Positions 38,340-48,620 of a stretch of 64,000 nucleotides of DNA are shown here, one piece after another. Under the pieces are notes generated by a model. It saw nothing but the letters and a program-made list of their open reading frames with translations, was not told the origin of the DNA and searched no databases. Position numbers and translations under genes: made by a program. The stretch is from JAXGXJ01 sp963829545 (lineage in GTDB: Bacteria; Actinomycetota; Thermoleophilia; RBG-16-64-13), in assembly GCA_963829545.1 (NCBI GenBank), contig CAWHIX010000006.1:72372-136371 (forward strand). The letters run 5' to 3'. Every line of letters begins with the position of its first letter. Positions within the stretch are counted from its first letter, which is position 1.

Positions 38340-40802
38340 CTAATCCTCGACGTCCTCCACCCTCTGGGCCTGGGTGACCGCATCCCGCCAGAAGGGCAGT
38401 CGTTCGCCGATCCGCCAGCCCAGCCCGACGAAGAACCAGGCGAAGATAGAGAACGCGATCGTCACTCCGATCGGCAGCCAACCCGGTATATCGAGGGCGA
38501 AGAACTCCCTTGTGAACGGGACCGCGAACACGAGCGCGAGCAGCCCGGCCATCGCAAGGACCAGACCCAGGCGCCAGCCGCGTAGAGGTCGCTCGATGGC
38601 GGCGATCACACGCAGACCGATCACGGAGAAGATCACCACCTCCATGGTCTGTGCCTCGAGCACGCTGGCTCCCATCCGCCTGATCACGAGGTAGGAGACG
38701 AACATGGTCAAGGCCGAAAGCAGGCCGGTGGGGATGACGAAGCGGGCCACGCGGTAAACGAAGCCGGGCACGAAACGCCGCCGGTTGGGGGCCAGGGCCA
38801 GGAAGAAGCCGGGTATGCCGATGACGAGGGCGTCGATGACGCTCAGGTGCCGGGGTAGGATCAGGTAGGGTACGCCCGCTATCGCGACGGCCAGCGCCAG
38901 GGCGGCGGCCCAGACGCTCTTGTTGGTGAAGAGGTTGGCCACTCGTTCGATGTTGGCGGTCACCCTCCGCCCTTCCGCCACTACCCCTGGCAGGGTGGAG
39001 AACCGCGAATCGACGAGCACCAACTGCGACACGGCCTGTGCGGCGGCGGTGCCGGTGCCCATGGCGATGCCCATGTCCGCTTTCTTGAGGGCAAGGACGT
39101 CGTTGACCCCGTCCCCCGTCATGGCCACGGTGTGACCGCGGCTCTGCAAGGCCTCCACCATGGCGCGCTTCTGGTCGGGAGTGACGCGCCCGAAGACGGT
39201 GGTGCTCTCCATGAGTTCGGCCAACTCCTCGCCCTCGGGAAGGTCGCGCGCGTCCACGGCGCGCTCCGCCCCGGCGACTCCCGCCTGTGCCGCCACCGTG
39301 GCCACCGTAGCCGGATTGTCGCCGGAGATGACCTTGATCTCCACTCCCTGGTGGCGGAAGTAGGCCAGGGTCTGAGGGGCGTCGGCCCTGATGCGCTCGG
39401 CCAACAGGACGAGACCGCGGGCCGTCATCCCACCGGGCAGCACGTCGCCGTTCAGAGGTTCGTCGGTGCGGCACAGGACGAGGACCCGCATCCCCCCGGC
39501 CGCCAGTTCCCCCGCCCGCCGGCGGGCGGGGGCGAGAGTCTCGTCGTCACCGGCCACGATCTCCGGCGCTCCCAATATCCAGGAGCCGCGGCCGGCGAAG
39601 CGGGCCGCGCTCCACTTGCGGGCGGAAGAGAAGGGCACGGCGTCCTCGAGTTCCCAGCCGTCCTCCTGGGGCAAGGAGGCCGCTATGGCCGCGATGGTGG
39701 AGTTCTTGGCCGAGGCGGTGGCCGCCAGTGCGGCGAGGGCCTTCAGGGCCTCCCCGTCGGCTTTGGCTCCGGGCTCGTCCTCGCCGGCTGCGGCCCTCAC
39801 TCCGGCAGCGGCGCCCGCGTCGTCACCGTCCGCTCCCCGGTCCAGTGGCTCGAAGCGATCGAAAGCGGGATGCGGCTCGGTGATGGTGCCGGTCTTGTCG
39901 ATGCACAGCACATCGACCCGGGCCAGTCCTTCCACCGCGGGCAGCTCTCGGGTGAGCACGTTGCGCCGAGCCAGCGTGATGGCCGAGACCGCGAAGGCGA
40001 TGCTGGTGAGGAGCACGAGGCCCTGCGGCACCATGGCCACCAGGGCCGCCACCGTGTTCGTGACTCCATGCTCGAGGCTGGCGCCCATCCGGAACTGTGC
40101 CCAGATCAGGAGCGCCGCCACCGGGATGATGCCCAGGCCGATCACGCGCAGGATGTTGTTTATCCCCCTCATCAACTCGGAGCGCAGTCGCACGTAGCGC
40201 TTGCCTTCCCCGATCAGGCGCTGGGCGTAGGCGTCGGCTCCCACCGCGGTGGTGCGGAAGAGGCCGCCCCCCGCTACCACGAAGCTGCCGGACAGCAGGG
40301 GGTCGCCGGGCTCCTTGGTGATGGGCACCGACTCGCCCGTGAGCAGGGACTCGTCCACCTCCAGACTCTGGGACTGGAGTGTCTCCCCGTCCGCCACTAT
40401 CTGGTCTCCGGCCGAGATCTCCACGACGTCATCCAAGACCACGGACGCCATGGGTATCTCTTTCGTCGCGCCGTCGCGCACGACCCTGACCGCCGGAGCC
40501 GTGAGGATCGTGAGGCGGTCGAGAGCCACCTTGGCCCGCAACTCCTGCACGATGCCTATGACCGTGTTGACGACCACGATGATCCCGAAGAGAGCGTCCT
40601 TCCAGGACCCGAAGGCGACCATGGCGACGAAGAGCACGCTCAGGATGAGGTTGAAGTAGGTGAAGACGTTGGTGCGGACGATGTCCCAGGTGGTGCGGCC
40701 TCCGGGACGCGGCGCGGCATTGACCTGTCCCGCCGCCACGCGGGCCTCGACCTCGGCCGAACTCAGGCCCACCCCGGCGAGGTCCGGCGCCGACCCGCTC
40801 AC
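38340..40802 (-). CDS. CtpE-like cation P-type ATPase (Gln in the PEGL motif)
   Basis: An 820-residue P-type ATPase. Domains in order: actuator motif LLTGES (155-158), phosphorylation site CIDKTGTITEP (Asp302), nucleotide-binding domain, hinge MTGDGVNDVLALKKADMGIA, and six C-terminal membrane segments. Overall similarity (VVLDDVVEISAGDQIVADGE, LTSIAFAV, ELPAVEGLARVDVL) is closest to mycobacterial CtpE, a calcium-uptake ATPase. In membrane helix 4 the ion-binding motif reads MVPQGL, where MVPEGL is usual. A Gln in place of that Glu could change ion choice or charge. Start is a GTG at 40802 with no clear ribosome site. An AT-rich divergent intergenic region precedes it. Confidence 0.88.
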   Translation of the reverse strand: MSGSAPDLAGVGLSSAEVEARVAAGQVNAAPRPGGRTTWDIVRTNVFTYFNLILSVLFVAMVAFGSWKDALFGIIVVVNTVIGIVQELRAKVALDRLTILTAPAVRVVRDGATKEIPMASVVLDDVVEISAGDQIVADGETLQSQSLEVDESLLTGESVPITKEPGDPLLSGSFVVAGGGLFRTTAVGADAYAQRLIGEGKRYVRLRSELMRGINNILRVIGLGIIPVAALLIWAQFRMGASLEHGVTNTVAALVAMVPQGLVLLTSIAFAVSAITLARRNVLTRELPAVEGLARVDVLCIDKTGTITEPHPAFDRFEPLDRGADGDDAGAAAGVRAAAGEDEPGAKADGEALKALAALAATASAKNSTIAAIAASLPQEDGWELEDAVPFSSARKWSAARFAGRGSWILGAPEIVAGDDETLAPARRRAGELAAGGMRVLVLCRTDEPLNGDVLPGGMTARGLVLLAERIRADAPQTLAYFRHQGVEIKVISGDNPATVATVAAQAGVAGAERAVDARDLPEGEELAELMESTTVFGRVTPDQKRAMVEALQSRGHTVAMTGDGVNDVLALKKADMGIAMGTGTAAAQAVSQLVLVDSRFSTLPGVVAEGRRVTANIERVANLFTNKSVWAAALALAVAIAGVPYLILPRHLSVIDALVIGIPGFFLALAPNRRRFVPGFVYRVARFVIPTGLLSALTMFVSYLVIRRMGASVLEAQTMEVVIFSVIGLRVIAAIERPLRGWRLGLVLAMAGLLALVFAVPFTREFFALDIPGWLPIGVTIAFSIFAWFFVGLGWRIGERLPFWRDAVTQAQRVEDVED

Positions 40803-40906
40803 GAGGCAGCGTGCGTTTGTGTTCCTCGTACATATATGACAGTATAGATTCTGGACATTCTGCGACGTGCTTCCCGGAAGCGACAGGTGAGAAAGGGGGT
40901 GGCAGC

Positions 40907-41737
40907 GTGTTGCACGCCGACAGCAGTCTCGCTCGGAGGCTGGAGGGACTCATATGCGCGGAGTTCGTTCGCCTGTGCGAGGTGGCGCGTATCGCATTGC
41001 CTGGGGCGGCGTCCGAATGCGTGGCTGTGGCCGATGGAGTCGCCCTCTGGTTGGGGGAGGGCTCCCCGGTGAACATCGCCGTCGGCTTGGGCATGAACGG
41101 CCCTGTGGACGAGGCCGCCCTGGAGCGGCTGGAGTCGTTCTATCACGAGCGCGGGGCGGCGGCAGCCCTCAGCGTGTGCCCCCTGGCCGATCGCTCGCTG
41201 CTGCGCCTGTTGGGACAGCGTGGCTGGCAGGCCGGCGACTTCGAGCACCTGCTGGTGCTCGAACTGGGCGCGGGTCGGCGGCCGGCGGAGAGCGTGGCAG
41301 AGACGGATGAGATCGAGGTGCGGGTCTGCCTGCCCGAGGAACGGTCGGAGTGGGCCGCGACCGCCGCCCGAGGATTCTCCGAGGGCGCGACACCGGAGCG
41401 GGGACACAAGGAGTTCGGCGCGGTGATGGCGGAGCGCGAGGAGGCCATCCTGGTCCTTGCCCGGGTGGACGGGGTGGCGGCGGGCACCGGGAGCCTGGTC
41501 GTCGACGGGGGCGTCGGCTGGCTTTCGGGCGACTCCACTCTTCCGCAGTACCGTCGTCGCGGCATCCAGCAGGCCATCCAGGGGCACCGGCTCCGCTTGG
41601 CCCGAGATGCGGGGTGCGACATGGCCGTCACTGAGGCCGTGCCTGGGGGCGCCTCCCAGCGCAACATGGAGCGTCTGGGCTTCCGCATCGCCTACACGCA
41701 CGTCGAGTTCACGAAGGGGGGATCATATGGCGGATGA
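40907..41737 (+). CDS. GNAT-family N-acetyltransferase
   Basis: The 276-residue product starts at GTG 40907 after AAGGGGGTGG. The C-terminal half carries the GNAT core: AILVLARVDGVAAGTGSLVV, STLPQYRRRGIQQAIQGHRL with the acetyl-CoA pyrophosphate loop (RRRGIQQA), and ASQRNMERLGFRIAYTHVEF. The N-terminal half is a degenerate GNAT-like lobe. The acceptor is unknown. It overlaps the MoaF-like gene by 11 bases, so the two are cotranscribed. Confidence 0.88.
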   Translation: MLHADSSLARRLEGLICAEFVRLCEVARIALPGAASECVAVADGVALWLGEGSPVNIAVGLGMNGPVDEAALERLESFYHERGAAAALSVCPLADRSLLRLLGQRGWQAGDFEHLLVLELGAGRRPAESVAETDEIEVRVCLPEERSEWAATAARGFSEGATPERGHKEFGAVMAEREEAILVLARVDGVAAGTGSLVVDGGVGWLSGDSTLPQYRRRGIQQAIQGHRLRLARDAGCDMAVTEAVPGGASQRNMERLGFRIAYTHVEFTKGGSYGG

Positions 41738-42629
41738 GGCGGCGTGGATCACGGTGGGAGCGCTTGCGCACGCCTTCTCCGAGGACAGCTACGCGCCCAA
41801 AGCGACCACTGATCTCGCCGGCAATACCCTCACCCTTCATCTTGCGGAGGGTGGGGCGCTTGAGTACCGGTTCGAGAGTGCGACGGACCTCTTCTGGGCC
41901 GCCCTGGATGGGCCGGACGCCGGCCGGGACGGTACCACGACCTCGGGCCAGGGCGGCACCGCGGCGTACTTCGCCGCCAAGCTGCGGGAGGGGCTCTATT
42001 TTGTCGATCACCTGAGGACCGACGAGCGGGCGACCAGCGTCACCCTGCTGCTGGACCTGGGCCGGGGCATGGCCACGGTCATGACCGGCCGTCTACCCGA
42101 GGAAGCCGAGTCGCGCCAGGCCTTCGCCGACCGCATCGCGGCAGGTAAGGAACTCACCGCGGTCTCCGTCGCCTTCGCCTCCGCGGCTATCGATCGGCCC
42201 TTCACTCCGGAGACCCCGCGGCACCAGCCCACCCTCGACATGGTGGGCAAGCGGGTCGAGTACACCTACAGCCCGACTGAGTGCTACGAGCATATCTATC
42301 TGAACGAGCGCTTCTACACCTGGCACTGCCTGCTGGGTTCGGAAAAGGGGCTGGCCGACACCGACCGTTGCCATTACTACAAGCTCGCCGACCGGCTCTA
42401 CCTGTTCGTGTGGCGGGAGAAGATAGTCCCCACCCTGGGGTCGGTAGTGGTCGACTTGGAGGCCCTGCGCACGACCGGCAAGATCTTCGGCTATCAGGGC
42501 GAAGGTCCGGGAGGACTCTCCAACTTCCCCGTGGGCGCCCGGGCCCGGGTGCTGAACGCTGATGACGATCGAGGCATAGACCCGGCAGGGTCCCAGGTCC
42601 CTGGCAGAGCATCCCAGGACGTTTGCTAG
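41727..42629 (+). CDS. MoaF-like lipocalin-fold protein
   Basis: A 300-residue protein with two related halves, the MoaF_N/MoaF_C plan: WITVGALAHAFSEDSYAP, FESATDLFWAALDG, then MVGKRVEYTYSPTECYEHIYLNE and HCLLGSEKGLADTDRCHYYKLA. The family is named after a Klebsiella gene near molybdenum-cofactor genes, but no enzymatic role is established, and in other bacteria it is a stand-alone small-molecule-binding fold. No moa genes occur here. The ATG has GGGGGG 5-10 bases upstream. The last ~25 residues look unlike relatives and may reflect a late frame change. Confidence 0.75.
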   Translation: MADEAAWITVGALAHAFSEDSYAPKATTDLAGNTLTLHLAEGGALEYRFESATDLFWAALDGPDAGRDGTTTSGQGGTAAYFAAKLREGLYFVDHLRTDERATSVTLLLDLGRGMATVMTGRLPEEAESRQAFADRIAAGKELTAVSVAFASAAIDRPFTPETPRHQPTLDMVGKRVEYTYSPTECYEHIYLNERFYTWHCLLGSEKGLADTDRCHYYKLADRLYLFVWREKIVPTLGSVVVDLEALRTTGKIFGYQGEGPGGLSNFPVGARARVLNADDDRGIDPAGSQVPGRASQDVC

Positions 42630-42633
42630 GCGC

Positions 42634-42704
42634 TTGCACCTTCGCGTGCACCTCTGTTGCACCTTCGCGGTACTATCTCAACGTGCTCTTCCGGTCTAGT
42701 CTGG
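42634..42704 (+). promoter_or_regulatory. candidate LAL-regulator promoter element, copy A (before SulP-1)
   Basis: TTGCACCTTCGCG occurs twice, at 42634-42646 and 42657-42669, 23 bp apart. The 58 bases 42647-42704 match 48621-48678 at 48 positions without a gap, including a shared end TCTAGTCTGG that could hold a -10 (TAGTCT) but has no good -35. This is the layout of an activator-dependent promoter. The coding start of SulP-1 is 100 bases further. Confidence 0.6.
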
Positions 42705-42804
42705 AATCTGGGAATGAAGCCCTCGGTCGGATGACGAAGACGAAGCTACGCAGACGGCTCCTTAACCAGCAAGCGACCGACCGCGGACAGGAGGTGGCGG
42801 CCCC

Positions 42805-44511
42805 GTGAAACTGCCCGGTATGTTCAAGCGCCTGAAGCCGGACCGCAAGACGGCCCGCGCGGATCTGGTGGCCGGGGTCGTCCTCGGGGTAGAGAGCGTG
42901 CCCGACGCGCTCGCCTCAGGAGTGCTTGCGGGTATCAATCCGCTCTACGCTCTATACGGGGTGATGATGGGCACCCCCGTGGGGGCCATCTTCTCCGGTT
43001 CCGTCTTCCTGAGTGTGCAGACCACGAGTGCCATGGCGCTCGTGGTGGCCAGCGTCCCAGTTGTCACCAGCGGTGACTCCCCGGGGACGCTCTTCGCCCT
43101 TTCTCTCCTGACCGGGGTGATCATGCTCCTGGCCGGCTTCCTGAAGGCAGGACGGCTCCTGCGCTGGGTGCCCAATTCGGAGATGGTGGGCTTCATGACC
43201 GGGGTGGCCGCTCTCATCCTCCTGGGTCAGTTGGGCGACCTCACCGGGTACTCGAGCGAATACAGCAACAAGGTCGCGAAGGCCGTGGATCTGCTGTTCA
43301 ACCTCGACCAGGTCGATCTCCCGACTGTGGCGGTGGGGATCGGCACGATCATCCTCATCATCGTCCTGCAGAAGACCCGCCTCCGCGGATTCGGCCTTGT
43401 GGTGGCGATCATAGTGACCTCCATCCTCCCGTCGCTCTTCGGTTGGGATTCGGTGGCCAAGGTCTCGGACATAGCCGAGATCACGGGCGGACTGCCCAGG
43501 CCCGCCCTTCCGGATTTCTCGCACTTCTTCGAACTCATCGTGCCGGCGCTCTCCCTGGCTGTCATCGGGCTCATCCAGGGGGCGGGGGTGAGCCAGTCTT
43601 TCGTGAACCCGGATGGACGATACCCCAATCCTTCGCGGGATTTCATCGGTGAGGGAGCGGCCAACGTCGCGGCCGGCATATTTCAGGGCATGCCGGTCGG
43701 CGGTTCGGCCTCCGCTACCTCTCTTGTGGTGAGCAGCGGGGCCAGGACGCGCCTCGCGAACATCTTTGCGGGTGTGGTGATCGCCATCGTCGCGCTGCTT
43801 TTCGCGGGAGCGGTCGGCAAACTCGCCCTGCCTGCTCTTGCGGGCCTGCTCATGGTCATCGGCTTTGGGATCATCAAGCCCGCCAACATACGTGGTGTAT
43901 GGCACACAGGCAACATCCAGCGGGTCATCATGGTGATCACGTTCGTCTTGGTCTTGATGATTCCGCTGGAATACGCGGTGCTGGTGGGAGTAGCCCTCTC
44001 TATCTTCCTGTTCACCCTACGCCAGTCCCATCGGATCGTAGTGGTGGAGTGGAAGCTCAAAGAAGGCCGGCTTCCGATCGAGGGGACGCCGCCGGCCACG
44101 CTCCTGCCGGGAAGCGTCACCGTGCTGGTCCCCTTCGGGACCCTGTTCTACGCTGCGGCTCCGGCCTTTGTAGAGCACCTCCCGAAGACAGACGCGCAGA
44201 CGAAAGAAGCGGTGGTGATAATCAACCTTCATGCCCGCACGGACCTGGGCAGCACATTCATGCGCACCATCGACCGATACGCCGAAGACCTCAAGAAGCA
44301 CGGCAGTCGCCTGATGCTCGCCGAGGTGGATCCATCGCTCCGGGACCAGTTGGCGCTGGCAGGCATCGTGGATTCGATCTCACGCAGAAGCATATTCATG
44401 CGTACGGAAGAAGTCGGGGGGTCGCTCTACGAGGCCTACGCCGTCGCCGAGGAATGGGTCTCCCGGCAGCAGGCGATCAAGGACGACGAGCCGGCGGGTG
44501 AAGCCGAGTGA
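42805..44511 (+). CDS. SulP-family anion transporter with STAS domain (SulP-1)
   Basis: A 568-residue membrane protein starting at GTG 42805 (AGGAGGTGG upstream). The membrane part opens with RADLVAGVVLGVESVPDALASGVLAGI and contains about 12-14 segments, with EGAANVAAGIFQGMPVGGSASATSL typical of SulP. The C-terminal ~130 residues form a STAS domain (KEAVVIINLHARTDLGSTFM). The family carries sulfate, bicarbonate or other anions. It follows promoter element A and precedes an MBL-fold hydrolase gene. A 25-codon open frame (42731-42808) overlaps its start but may be chance. Confidence 0.9.
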   Translation: MKLPGMFKRLKPDRKTARADLVAGVVLGVESVPDALASGVLAGINPLYALYGVMMGTPVGAIFSGSVFLSVQTTSAMALVVASVPVVTSGDSPGTLFALSLLTGVIMLLAGFLKAGRLLRWVPNSEMVGFMTGVAALILLGQLGDLTGYSSEYSNKVAKAVDLLFNLDQVDLPTVAVGIGTIILIIVLQKTRLRGFGLVVAIIVTSILPSLFGWDSVAKVSDIAEITGGLPRPALPDFSHFFELIVPALSLAVIGLIQGAGVSQSFVNPDGRYPNPSRDFIGEGAANVAAGIFQGMPVGGSASATSLVVSSGARTRLANIFAGVVIAIVALLFAGAVGKLALPALAGLLMVIGFGIIKPANIRGVWHTGNIQRVIMVITFVLVLMIPLEYAVLVGVALSIFLFTLRQSHRIVVVEWKLKEGRLPIEGTPPATLLPGSVTVLVPFGTLFYAAAPAFVEHLPKTDAQTKEAVVIINLHARTDLGSTFMRTIDRYAEDLKKHGSRLMLAEVDPSLRDQLALAGIVDSISRRSIFMRTEEVGGSLYEAYAVAEEWVSRQQAIKDDEPAGEAE

Positions 44512-44581
44512 TCGCGAGAGACTCGGGCGCGCGCGATGAGCAATAAGGAGAAGACGCAATCTCAAGCGGGAGGAATCCGCG

Positions 44582-45727
44582 ATGAGCGATAGCAATTTGG
44601 TGCCCCTACCTCTGCCGACCTTCGCCGGTGGGACGAAGGCCATCACCACAACGCCGATCGTCGGCACACCGCGACGAGAGTATGCCGACGTGTTCGTTCC
44701 GGGCGATGAGCCGCTTGAGGACGGCGAACTGCGCGTAACGGTACTCGGCAGCGGGAACCCCTGGGCGACGCGCGCTCAGGCCTCGGCTTCCATCCTCGTC
44801 GAGGTCGGCAATCCCGAGCGCGACCTTCTCATCTTCGACCTAGGCACCGGCTCCCTCGCCAACTACGCGAGCCTGAAGCTGCCGGTCAACCTGCTCGACA
44901 AGGTGTTCTTGACCCACCTGCATGCCGACCACACGGCCGACATCATCACGCTCTCCGGCAGCTACTCGAAGGTGGGACGGGCGGACGGCCCCGTCAAGGT
45001 CTGGGGTCCCAGCGGCACCGAGCCCCGTCTCGGCACGCGGCACTTCTGCGAGGGGATCGAGATGGCGCTCGCCTGGGACACTGAGGCCGGGAAGGGCCCG
45101 ATCAACGAGGACAGCATGAGGATCGTGGCGCACGAATTCGACTGGAGCCAGACCGGGCTCGTGTACGAGGCGAACGGCGTCAGCGTGACGTCCTTTCCGG
45201 TCGTCCACGCTCTGAGCGGCGCCGTCGGCTACCGCCTCGACTTCGCGGGGCTGTCGTTCGCCTACTCGGGCGACACCTGCGCGGCTTGGCCGCTGGTGCG
45301 CGCCAACGAAGGTGGCGTCGACCTGCTCATCCATGAGTGCTTCCCGCCCGCCGCGGCACTGGCGGCGGCTTCGGGTCTCTCGATCGAGCGGGCGACGATG
45401 GCGCTCAACGCCGCGCATACCTCGCCCAAGGCTGCGGGCAAGGTGTTCAGCCTCGTGAAGCCGCGAGTGGCGGGTCTGTGGCACACGCTGCTTTCGCCCG
45501 TGGTCATCCCAATGATCCACGAGGAACTGCGCACGGTCTATGACGGACCCGTGGTGCAGACTCAGGACCTGACCGTGTTCAACGTGACCAAGGAAGCCGT
45601 GGTCGCGCGTCAGGCTCAGGTCATGGACCAGCTGCCCCCGACCCCGGGGGTACAGCGCGTGGCGTTCGTTCCCGCGCTGCCGACTCCTCCCGAGTGGTGG
45701 GCCGAGGCCCGTATTCCGCTCGAGTGA
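44582..45727 (+). CDS. MBL-fold metallo-hydrolase (arylsulfatase/GntH-like)
   Basis: A 381-residue metallo-beta-lactamase-fold enzyme. Metal motifs: FLTHLHADHTAD, the His in SFPVVHALSGAVGYRLD, FAYSGDTCAAWPLV, and a C-terminal LWHTLLSP. The N-terminal ~50 residues precede the fold (LRVTVLGSGNPWATRAQASAS). Related MBL enzymes include RNase Z-like phosphodiesterases, arylsulfatases and the GntH-type group. Given the SulP gene just before it, sulfate-ester hydrolysis is attractive but not shown. Ribosome site GGGAGGAATCCGCG. A hairpin terminator follows at 45787. Confidence 0.85.
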   Translation: MSDSNLVPLPLPTFAGGTKAITTTPIVGTPRREYADVFVPGDEPLEDGELRVTVLGSGNPWATRAQASASILVEVGNPERDLLIFDLGTGSLANYASLKLPVNLLDKVFLTHLHADHTADIITLSGSYSKVGRADGPVKVWGPSGTEPRLGTRHFCEGIEMALAWDTEAGKGPINEDSMRIVAHEFDWSQTGLVYEANGVSVTSFPVVHALSGAVGYRLDFAGLSFAYSGDTCAAWPLVRANEGGVDLLIHECFPPAAALAAASGLSIERATMALNAAHTSPKAAGKVFSLVKPRVAGLWHTLLSPVVIPMIHEELRTVYDGPVVQTQDLTVFNVTKEAVVARQAQVMDQLPPTPGVQRVAFVPALPTPPEWWAEARIPLE

Positions 45728-45786
45728 CCACTTAGCGACCGCGAGGATAATCGGGCCGGCCGCGAAGGCCCATTGCCGCTCTTGGA

Positions 45787-45807
45787 GGAGCCCCGAACCG
45801 GGGCTCC
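45787..45807 (+). terminator. terminator after the SulP-1/MBL unit
   Basis: Stem GGAGCCCCG with CGGGGCTCC, loop AAC, followed by TTCT. It closes the SulP-1/MBL transcription unit before the LAL regulator gene. Confidence 0.7.
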
Positions 45808-45866
45808 TTCTGCGAGAACGCGGCGGGGCTGGCCATCCGCCCAGGCCGCGTGGGAGAATCGGCGAT

Positions 45867-48576
45867 ATGAAGACGACCAGCCGTATCCTGCGCGCCAAAC
45901 TACGCCCTCCCCGCCTGGGGCCGGATCGACTGGAGCGGCCGCGGCTCCTCGCCCAGTTGGACCGGGGGCTCTTAGGGCAGTGCATCCTGGTCTGCGCTCC
46001 AGCCGGCTACGGCAAGACCACGCTGCTAGCGCAGTGGATCGAGCGCACGGAGTTGCCGGCGGCGTGGCTCTCGCTCGACGACGGCGACGATGAGCCCGCC
46101 CTCTTTCTGGAGGAGTTGGTGGAGGCGTTGGGGTCGGCCGTCCCCGGCTGCTGTCGCGGCACTCGTTCGACCCTTGCCCGAGCAGCGCTGCCCCCGCTCG
46201 ACGTGCTGAGCCGGCAGCTGGCGAACGACATGGACGACCTCGACGAGTTTATCCTGGTGCTGGACGACTGCCAGAAGCTGCAAGACCCAGCGCACCCTCG
46301 AGATCCTTCGCCGCCTGCTCTTTCAGCCGCCGCGCTCCCTGCATCTGGTGCTGTCCTGCCGGGCGGATCCGCGCATACCCGTGGGCGCCCTACGGGGGCG
46401 AGGACTGCTGCTCGAGTTGCGGGCGGCCGATCTGCGCTTCAGCGAGCAGGAGGCGGTCCAGTACCTGGAGCAGACGCTGGGGCCGTCTCTGGACCGGAGC
46501 CATGTGACGTTGCTCCTGGAACGAACGGAGGGATGGATCACTGGTCTGCATTTGGCCGTACTGTCGCTTCAGGGCCGTTCGGACGTGGAGCAAGGCATCC
46601 ACGAGTTTGCGGGCAGCGATCGCTACATCGCCGACTACCTCCTGGAGGAACTGCTGGCTCGCCTGGATCCCGCGATGCAAGAGTACCTTCAGGCCACCTC
46701 CATCCTGGAACGCCTCTATGCCCCGCTGTGTCGGGCGGTCACGGACGAGATGTCGCTGGAGGTCGTAGAGGGAGAGCCGGCGCTGGAATGGCTGGAGGAA
46801 GCCAACCTCTTCGTGGTCTCCCTGGACGAGCAGCGCGAGTGGTTCCGCTACCACCACCTCTTCCGGGATCTTCTCCGTTACCGACTCCTGGCGAGCCGGC
46901 CCCCGGAACAGGTGGCCGCCCTGCACGTCCGTGCGGGCGGGTGGCTCGGAGCCAACCAGCAGGTGGAGAGCGCAATCGACCACTTGCTCAAAGCCGGAAG
47001 GCCGGATCTAGCGGCGGACATGGTGGGCGAACACCGCCGAGAGGCCCTCGACCGGGAGCGCTGGCGGGCGCTCGAGCGGTGGGTGCACCGGCTGGGCGAG
47101 GATGTGGTCCACTCCCGTCCGTCTCTGGTGCTGATCTACGCCTGGCTGGCCCACCAAAGGATGGACTGGGCGGACATGCTTCGTCATTGCGACCGGGCCC
47201 AGGAACTGCTCGACTTTCCTGAGGAGTCCCTCCCCGACGAGGCGAGCCTGAGGGGAGAGATCGCCGCCATGCGTGCGGAGGTCAGTTACTGGCGGGGGGA
47301 GGGCGACGCCGCCCTGTCTCAGGCCCGCCAAGCGCTGGCCCTGCTTCCGGCCGACCACCGCTTGCCCCGGGCTATGGCCACCGTGATCGAGGGCGGCGCT
47401 CTGCAGCTGAGCGGGGACATCCCGGAAGCCTTCCAGGTCCTCCGCCAAGGCGCCTTCGGGGAGTACGGGAAGGGCATTCACCCTCGGACTACCATCGCAC
47501 TAGCCCTTCTGGCCTTCATGGTCGGCGACGTGGCTCAAGCGGCTCAGGCGGCAAGACTGCTGCTCTCCCAGGCCCGCGAGCTGGGTGTGGGGGAGAGCGA
47601 GGGCTGGGCCCTCTACCTCCAAGGGCTGGCCGCCTACCTTGGCAACGATCTCTCCGCGGCCGAGGAGAAGTTCCAGGCCGTGGATCCTTACACCTCCCAC
47701 GTGCTGCTGGGCAAGCAGTCCTGCTACGGGCTGGCCTGGGTGCGGCTGGCTCAGGGGCGAGCACATGAGGCGCTCGAGGTGATGGACCGGTTCATGGTGG
47801 TGGCATCCGACCTCAACCTCCCGGTGGGAACCGAGGTCCAGCTGCTACGCGCCCGCCTGGCCAGACTGTCCGGCCGGCCCGTGGCCGCTGCGGGCTTGGC
47901 TCGGAGCCTCCTGCCGCCAGCGGGTGAGGGACCCCTGGGGTTGGCCGTCTGCTACGAGCTCAGCCCCCTCAGCGCCATCGCCCTCCTGCTGCTGGAGGGC
48001 GACGAGGATGACCTGCCGGCGTGTGCGGCGGGGCTGCGGCGTCTGCTGGCGGTCGCCGAGAGGAGTGGCAACGTCTTCCGCTCCGTCCAGTGCCTCATCC
48101 TGGAGGCTCTGCTGTTGGACTTGGAGGGCCGCAATGCCGAGGCGCTGGCGGCGCTGGGCAGGGCGGTGACGCTGGCCCAGCCCGGCCGTCTTATCCGCCT
48201 GTTTCCTGAGATGGGTGGCCGGGTACGGCCGCTCCTTGTCGCCCTCCGCCTGCGAGGGCGCGTCGACGCCTTCGTGGACGAACTGATCACCTCGTTCACG
48301 GGGGAGGAATCCCCATCCGGCGCCACTCCCGGCCCCCATCCGGTGATTTCCGGCCAGGAAGACTTGATCGACGTCCTGCTGACCAACCGCGAACTCGCTG
48401 TGCTCGAACTGCTGGAAGAACGGCTGAGCAACAAGGAGATCGCCCGGCGGTTGGTCATATCTCCGGCAACCGTCAAACGCCACACCCTCAGTATCTACCG
48501 CAAGCTCGGCGTTTCAAGCCGCCGCGACGCGGTGGCGAAGGCCAGGCACCTAAGGATGCTTTCGACCTCGCGGTAG
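45867..48576 (+). CDS. LAL/MalT-type LuxR transcriptional regulator (one frame break)
   Basis: About 902 residues if joined. N-terminal STAND-type ATPase: CAPAGYGKTTLLAQW (Walker A) and EFILVLDDCQKLQD (Walker B). A base is missing from the C run near 46287; after it the frame continues TLEILRRLLF, LSCRADPRIPVGALRGRGLL, then winged-helix and TPR-like repeats. The C-terminus is a LuxR helix-turn-helix (LTNRELAVLELLEERLSNKE, VISPATVKRHTLSIYRKLGV). Such regulators bind an inducer and ATP, oligomerise and activate promoters at repeated sites. Its gene sits between two units that each carry the 58-bp element, so those are likely targets. Confidence 0.9.
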
Positions 48577-48620
48577 TACACCGACTCGTCGGTCGCGCCT
48601 GTCCGGACCGTATCCATCTT

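Noticed and set aside
42731..42808. 25-codon leader peptide before SulP-1
   Set aside because: It overlaps the GTG start (GTGA) but has no ribosome site and no recognisable sequence; chance is likely. Mentioned only as a parallel to SulP-2.
44582..45727. Guanitoxin biosynthesis enzyme (GntH)
   Set aside because: The MBL-fold protein resembles GntH-type proteins, but none of the other guanitoxin genes are nearby; family-name transfer would mislead.
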